From Actinomycetes bacterium (GTDB taxonomy: Bacteria; Actinomycetota; Acidimicrobiia; Acidimicrobiales; Palsa-688): a DNA stretch of 9,722 nucleotides. Both the position numbers and the translations under genes were made by a program. Positions 5,915 to 9,722 of this stretch are shown piece after piece (positions within the stretch are counted from its first letter, which is position 1; every line of letters begins with the position of its first letter). The notes under the pieces are model-generated. The model was given only the letters and a program-made list of their open reading frames with translations, searched no databases and was not told where the DNA came from. The DNA is taken from NCBI GenBank assembly GCA_021827225.1, contig JAKAXG010000111.1:1-9722 (forward strand), in the 5' to 3' direction.

Positions 5915-7300
5915 ATGACTGCGCTGCGGGCCCGTTCAGCGATCCGGGTCGGCGCCGCCCTGGCGGTGGTGCTGCTGACGTTGATGTCGTTACCGGCCGG
6001 CCTGGCCGAGGCGGCGGTCCGGACCGTCACCACCCACGTCCCGGTGATATTCGTGCACGGCAACTCTGGATCCGCCCAGCAGTTCGAGACCGACGCCATG
6101 CGCTTCTCGTCTAACGGCTATTCGGACAACGAACTGTACGCCTACGAATACGACACCAGCGGCCCGAGCAACACCGCCGCCGTGGCCGGTCTTGACGGCT
6201 TCATAGCGTCAGTCGAGAACCGCACCGGGCGCAACAAGGTGGACGTCATAGCCCACTCCCGCGGGACCAGCGTGATGTTCACCTACCTCAACTCCAGCCC
6301 GCTGCGGGCCGCCCAGGTCGACAGGTACGTCAACTTCGATGGCGCAACCGGGTCGGCTCCCCCTGGCGGCGTTCCGACGCTCGCCATCTGGGCCGAGGGC
6401 AGCCCTGCCCGAACCATCGTCGGGGCCACCAACGTCTCCTTCCCGAGCATGTCCCACAACGAGGTGACCACCTCCGCTGCGGCGTTCGCCGAGGTGTACC
6501 GCTTCCTGAACGGCAGCAACCCGGCCACCACCGAGGTGGTACCTCAGCCGCCTGGCCGCGTCACCGTGTCGGGACGGGCGGACTACTTCCCCTCCAACGC
6601 CGGGGCCGCCGGGTCCACGCTGAGGGTGTACCGGGTGTTCGCCGCAACCGGTCAGCGCAAGAGCGCCGTCCCCGATTACCAGGTGCCCATCGGACCCGAC
6701 GGGTCGTTCGGGCCACTACACATCAACGGGCAAGCCCACTACGAGTTCGCCGTCACCCTGCCCACCGGCATAACCCAGCACGTCTACTTCCAACCCTTCG
6801 AGCGGTCGGACCACTTCGTGCGCCTGCTCGTCTCGCCGCCCGGCGGCATCGACAGCTTCATCACCCGCGATCCAGGCCGCATGGCCATCACCGTGCTGCG
6901 CATGAGGGAATGGCGGGCTGACCAACCCACCGCCGCGGAGAACGACCAGCTCCTGGTCAACGGTGCCGATGTCCTCACGCCGGTCAACGACCCCCGCAGC
7001 CGCGATGTCATCTCGCTGTTCCTCTTCGACGTCGGCAATGACGGCATCACCAACCTGAACAACCTCGTGTTCCCGTTCAACGTCACGAAGTTCCTGACCA
7101 ACGTCGACATCTACATCCCCGCCAGCGCCGACCACAGCGGGACCGTGTCGCTGACCAACGTGGGCCGCCAGACCGGGGCGGTCACCGTTCCCCAGAAGGC
7201 CACGATCAACGTGCCCGACTGGCCTTCCTCCACCGACGGCGTGACCGTGCAGTTCAAGGAGTACGTCCCGCTCTCGTTCAGCTCCGGCCACAGCTCCTAG
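5915..7300 (+). CDS. Secreted two-domain lipase/esterase (alpha/beta hydrolase plus C-terminal beta domain, AFL-like)
   Basis: A 461-residue exported lipase that should hydrolyse acyl esters outside the cell. Residues 1-33 are a Sec signal peptide: arginines at 5, 7 and 11, a hydrophobic core at about 13-30, and a likely AEA|A cleavage. The hydrolase domain runs to about 205, with an HGN oxyanion motif (48-50), nucleophile S115 in AHSRG (113-117), probable acid D142 in NFDG, and H181 in SMSHNE. The Ser-to-Asp spacing of 27 equals what I recall for the Archaeoglobus fulgidus lipase (S136/D163/H210). Residues 214-455 form a beta-rich C-terminal half with a VTVSGRADYF start, LFLFDVGNDGITNLNN, and an end with INVPDWPSSTDGVTVQF. 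This is the layout of the AFL-type Lipase_C domain, thought to aid long-chain substrate binding. The ATG at 5915 was chosen over an upstream GTG (5780) because of the signal peptide and the GAGGAGG ribosome site. No membrane anchor follows. Confidence 0.9.
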   Translation: MTALRARSAIRVGAALAVVLLTLMSLPAGLAEAAVRTVTTHVPVIFVHGNSGSAQQFETDAMRFSSNGYSDNELYAYEYDTSGPSNTAAVAGLDGFIASVENRTGRNKVDVIAHSRGTSVMFTYLNSSPLRAAQVDRYVNFDGATGSAPPGGVPTLAIWAEGSPARTIVGATNVSFPSMSHNEVTTSAAAFAEVYRFLNGSNPATTEVVPQPPGRVTVSGRADYFPSNAGAAGSTLRVYRVFAATGQRKSAVPDYQVPIGPDGSFGPLHINGQAHYEFAVTLPTGITQHVYFQPFERSDHFVRLLVSPPGGIDSFITRDPGRMAITVLRMREWRADQPTAAENDQLLVNGADVLTPVNDPRSRDVISLFLFDVGNDGITNLNNLVFPFNVTKFLTNVDIYIPASADHSGTVSLTNVGRQTGAVTVPQKATINVPDWPSSTDGVTVQFKEYVPLSFSSGHSS

Positions 7301-7397
7301 ATCGGTCGGCTCTCTGACTCAGCGGGACGTGGTGGGCGGGGAAGAGGGATGGCGAAGGGTGCTGTCGTCTTGCTGTCCAACCAGTCCCCGGCGCGGA

Positions 7398-7442
7398 CGA
7401 CCCTCCTGGTGCAGCTACCTGAGTGGTGCACCAGGAGAGTCG
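7398..7442. terminator. Strong hairpin between convergent lipase and nrdJ genes, probable bidirectional terminator
   Basis: Arms 7403-7413 (CTCCTGGTGCA) and 7427-7437 (TGCACCAGGAG) are exact reverse complements with a 13-nt loop. After one C/A mismatch (7402/7438) the stem continues for four more pairs, CGAC at 7398-7401 with GTCG at 7439-7442. That makes 15 of 16 paired positions. It lies 98 nt after the lipase stop and 82 nt after the nrdJ stop. There is no U-tract on either side, which is common for terminators in GC-rich actinobacteria. Both genes point at it, so it can serve both. Confidence 0.7.
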
Positions 7443-7455
7443 CCGGCCCACACGT

Positions 7456-7512
7456 TCAGCGCCCGGCCGAAGCTTCCGTAGCGAGCGGGCCCGTCCGCTT
7501 CACGGCATCCAT
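7456..7512 (-). CDS. Possible 18-residue small ORF directly after nrdJ (doubtful)
   Basis: Twelve nt past the nrdJ stop on the same strand there is an ATG with a strong GGGAGG ribosome site (complement of 7517-7522, 4-nt spacer). It opens an 18-codon frame, MDAVKRTGPLATEASAGR, then TGA at 7458-7456. It ends 13 nt before the hairpin at 7398-7442, so it would lie inside the nrdJ transcript. The peptide matches nothing I know, and the ribosome-like purine run could be chance. Confidence 0.2.
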   Translation of the reverse strand: MDAVKRTGPLATEASAGR

Positions 7513-7523
7513 TCCGCCTCCCA

Positions 7524-9722
7524 TCACGAGCAGCCGCTGGTGGTCCCGCACGACGGGCAGGCATGGCAGCTGCCGGCCCGCTGCATCTGCACCCCGCACT
7601 GGAAGCAGTACGGCGCGTCCGACTCGGCCATCGACGGTGTGCGCAGGTCCACCGGCGCCGGCTCGGTCTCCTCCTCGGCCACGGCCGGGCCGGCGTCGAG
7701 GCGGCTGTTGCGGGTGGTGGCCTCCTCCAGGCCCGGCAGCGTCATCTGCGTCCGCTCCTGGGAGGTGAGCACCCCGAGGTCCACCCGCTCCTCGTAGGGC
7801 AGGTAGTCCACGGCCAGCCGGCGGAAGATGTAGTCGACCAGGGACTGGGCGATGCGCAGGTCCGGGTCGTCGGTCATGCCGGCCGGCTCGAAGCGCATGT
7901 TCGTGTACTTGCGGACGTAGGTCGCCAGCGGCACGCCGTGCTGCAGGCCCAGGCTGATGGCGATGGAGAAGGCGTCCATGATCCCCGACAGGGTCGACCC
8001 CTGCTTGGAGACCTTCATGAACACCTCACCGGGCCGACCGTCGTCGTACTCGCCTACGGTCACGTAGCCCTCGCAGTCGGCCACCCGGAAGGCGAAGGTG
8101 TAGGACTTGCGCTTGCGGGGCAGGCGCTCCCGGATGGGCTGCTTCACCACCACCGTCTGGCGCTCGAGGGCCTTCTCCAGCTCGGCCACCTTGAGGGCCA
8201 GCTCGGCGTCGTGGGCTTCGGCGGCGGAGGCGTTCGGGTCGGCCGCGGTCCTCTTGGCCGTGGCCAGCGGCTGGGCCACCTTGCAGTTGTCCCGGTAGAT
8301 GGCCACCGCCTTGAGACCGAGCTGCCAGGCCTCGATGTGGAGCTGCTCCACGTCTTCGACGGTGACCTCCTCGGGCACGTTGACCGTCTTGGAGATGGCC
8401 CCGCTGATGAACGGCTGCACCGCGCCCATCATCCGGATGTGGCCCCGGTAGTGGATGGTGTTGTCGCCCATGGAGCAGGCGAAGACGGGCAGGTGCTCGG
8501 CCGCCAGGTGCGGGGCGCCGACGATTGACTTGTGCTCGTCGATGTAGGCGACGATGTCGGCGACCTGCCCCTGGGTGTAGCCGAGACGGGCGAGGGCCCG
8601 CGGCACCGTCTGGTTGACGATGGACATGGTGCCGCCGCCGACCAGCTTCTTCATCTTGACCAGCCCCAGGTCCGGCTCGATGCCGGTGGTGTCGCAGTCC
8701 ATGAGCAGGCCGATGGTGCCGGTGGGGGCCAGCACGCTGGCCTGGGAGTTGCGCACGCCGTGCTGCTCGGCGATCTCGACGGCCGTGTCCCACGCCTCCT
8801 GGGCTGCGGAGAGCAGCTCCGGAGGCACCAGCTCCTCGTCGATCCTGGCCGCCGCGTCCCGGTGCATGCGCAGCACGCCCAGCATGGCGTCACGGTTCTG
8901 GGAATAGCCGGCGAAGGGGCCCATCCTCGAGGCGGTGCGGGCGGAGGTGGCGTAGGAGTGGCCGGTCAGCAGGGCCGTGATGGCCCCCGCCCAGGCCCGG
9001 CCGGCGTCGGAGTCGTAGGGAAGGCCCTCGGCCATGAGGAGGGCGCCCAGGTTGGCGTAGCCGATGCCGAGCTGGCGGAAGCGCCGGGAGTTCTCGGCGA
9101 TCTTCTCGGTCGGGTAGTCGGCGTTGCCCACGATGATCTCCTGGGCGGTGAAGATCACCTCGGTCGCCGCCTTGAAGCCGGCCACGTCGAAGACCCCGTC
9201 GGGAGCGAGGAAGGTCAGCAGGTTGAGGCTGGCCAGGTTGCACGCCGAGTTGTCGATGTGCATGTACTCGCTGCAGGGATTGCTGGCGTTGATCCGCCCG
9301 GCGTTGGGGGCGGTGTGCCAGCGGTTGATGGTCGTGTCGAACTGCATGCCGGGGTCGGCGCACTCCCACGCCGCCTTGGCGATCTGGTGGAACAGGTCGC
9401 GGGCCCGGACAGTGGTGACCACCTCGCCGGTGGTGATGGCCGTGAGCGCCCACTCGCCGTCGTCGAGCACCGCCTGCATGAAGTCATCGGTGACCCGGAC
9501 GGAGTTGTTGGCGTTCTGGTACTGGATGGAGTAGCTGTCCTTGCCGTCGAGGTCCATGTCGAACCCGGCGTCGCGCAGGGCCCGGGCCTTGCGCTCCTCG
9601 ATGGCCTTGCACCAGATGAAGTCCTCGATGTCGGGGTGGTCGACGTCGAGGATCACCATCTTGGCCGCCCGGCGGGTCTTGCCACCGCTTTTGATGGTGC
9701 CGGCCGAGGCGTCGGCGCCCCG
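7524..9722 (-). CDS. nrdJ: Adenosylcobalamin-dependent (class II) ribonucleoside-diphosphate reductase, C-terminal 732 residues
   Basis: The enzyme makes deoxyribonucleotides using coenzyme B12 to create the thiyl radical, so it works with or without oxygen. The frame runs off the right edge; 21 residues (GADASAGTIKSGGKTRR region) precede the first in-window ATG at 9659, which is internal. Counting from that ATG, the catalytic motif NPCSE gives N127, C129 and E131. C140 in SACNLASLNL corresponds to one of the redox pair, and its partner lies in the missing N-terminus. The block VLAPTGTIGLLMDCDTTGIEPD (309-330) is class II-like. A helical, charged linker (478-507) leads to a TSCPD-type domain (about 519-590), and the tail carries C685, C688, C698, C701, C704 and C710, a zinc/redox cysteine module ending in CGTTSGCS. 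Full-length actinobacterial NrdJ is about 900-970 residues, so roughly a quarter is missing. Any cobalamin riboswitch or NrdR box upstream lies outside the window. Confidence 0.97.
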   Translation of the reverse strand, partial: RGADASAGTIKSGGKTRRAAKMVILDVDHPDIEDFIWCKAIEERKARALRDAGFDMDLDGKDSYSIQYQNANNSVRVTDDFMQAVLDDGEWALTAITTGEVVTTVRARDLFHQIAKAAWECADPGMQFDTTINRWHTAPNAGRINASNPCSEYMHIDNSACNLASLNLLTFLAPDGVFDVAGFKAATEVIFTAQEIIVGNADYPTEKIAENSRRFRQLGIGYANLGALLMAEGLPYDSDAGRAWAGAITALLTGHSYATSARTASRMGPFAGYSQNRDAMLGVLRMHRDAAARIDEELVPPELLSAAQEAWDTAVEIAEQHGVRNSQASVLAPTGTIGLLMDCDTTGIEPDLGLVKMKKLVGGGTMSIVNQTVPRALARLGYTQGQVADIVAYIDEHKSIVGAPHLAAEHLPVFACSMGDNTIHYRGHIRMMGAVQPFISGAISKTVNVPEEVTVEDVEQLHIEAWQLGLKAVAIYRDNCKVAQPLATAKRTAADPNASAAEAHDAELALKVAELEKALERQTVVVKQPIRERLPRKRKSYTFAFRVADCEGYVTVGEYDDGRPGEVFMKVSKQGSTLSGIMDAFSIAISLGLQHGVPLATYVRKYTNMRFEPAGMTDDPDLRIAQSLVDYIFRRLAVDYLPYEERVDLGVLTSQERTQMTLPGLEEATTRNSRLDAGPAVAEEETEPAPVDLRTPSMAESDAPYCFQCGVQMQRAGSCHACPSCGTTSGCS

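Noticed and set aside
7349..7768. 139-residue plus-strand frame after the lipase, with a GAAGAGGG ribosome-like site
   Set aside because: Its second half is antisense to the conserved cysteine tail of nrdJ, it runs through the terminator hairpin, and the translation is low-complexity.
7563..8528. 321-residue plus-strand frame opposite nrdJ
   Set aside because: Shadow of nrdJ with Gly/His/Leu/Arg bias and no domain.

Overview
The window is a GC-rich (roughly 70% by eye), gene-dense chromosomal segment. Start codons are often GTG, third positions are strongly G/C, and the hairpins lack clear U-tracts. With a B12-type ribonucleotide reductase and an actinobacterial-looking Rrf2 regulator, this suggests a free-living Actinomycetota, perhaps an early-branching class such as Acidimicrobiia or Thermoleophilia. 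That placement is an inference. I see no tRNA, rRNA, CRISPR array, transposase or phage gene.

Left part (1-3332, + strand): a redox cassette. The 3' end of a multi-pass membrane protein is followed 13 nt later by a fused ferredoxin/GltD-type flavoprotein. This carries two 4Fe-4S motifs, the GltD/DPYD N-terminal cysteine set, an FAD site and an NAD(P)H site. A 48-nt gap leads to an Rrf2-family regulator with an IscR/NsrR-like Cys-Cys-Cys-His cluster site and an extra C-terminal half that looks like a SRPBCC domain. The likely logic is that the Fe-S regulator senses redox state, NO or Fe-S status and controls the flavoprotein and membrane partner. The terminal electron acceptor is not visible.

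Middle part (3346-5690): three housekeeping-type genes. A small DUF167 protein (- strand) diverges from an EEP-fold metallohydrolase (+). A 36-nt gap between them carries a perfect 7-bp inverted repeat that reaches into the EEP ribosome-binding site. The EEP gene converges with a flippase-like membrane protein of the lysylphosphatidylglycerol-synthase TM family (-), separated by 8 nt.

Right part (5915-9722): a secreted two-domain lipase resembling the Archaeoglobus fulgidus lipase type (+) diverges from the flippase-like gene. It converges with the 3' three-quarters or so of a class II (adenosylcobalamin-dependent) ribonucleotide reductase, nrdJ (-), which runs off the right edge. A strong 16-position hairpin between them is probably a terminator used from both sides.

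No clearly new defence or mobile system is present. The items most worth a second look are the Rrf2-SRPBCC fusion and its redox cassette.
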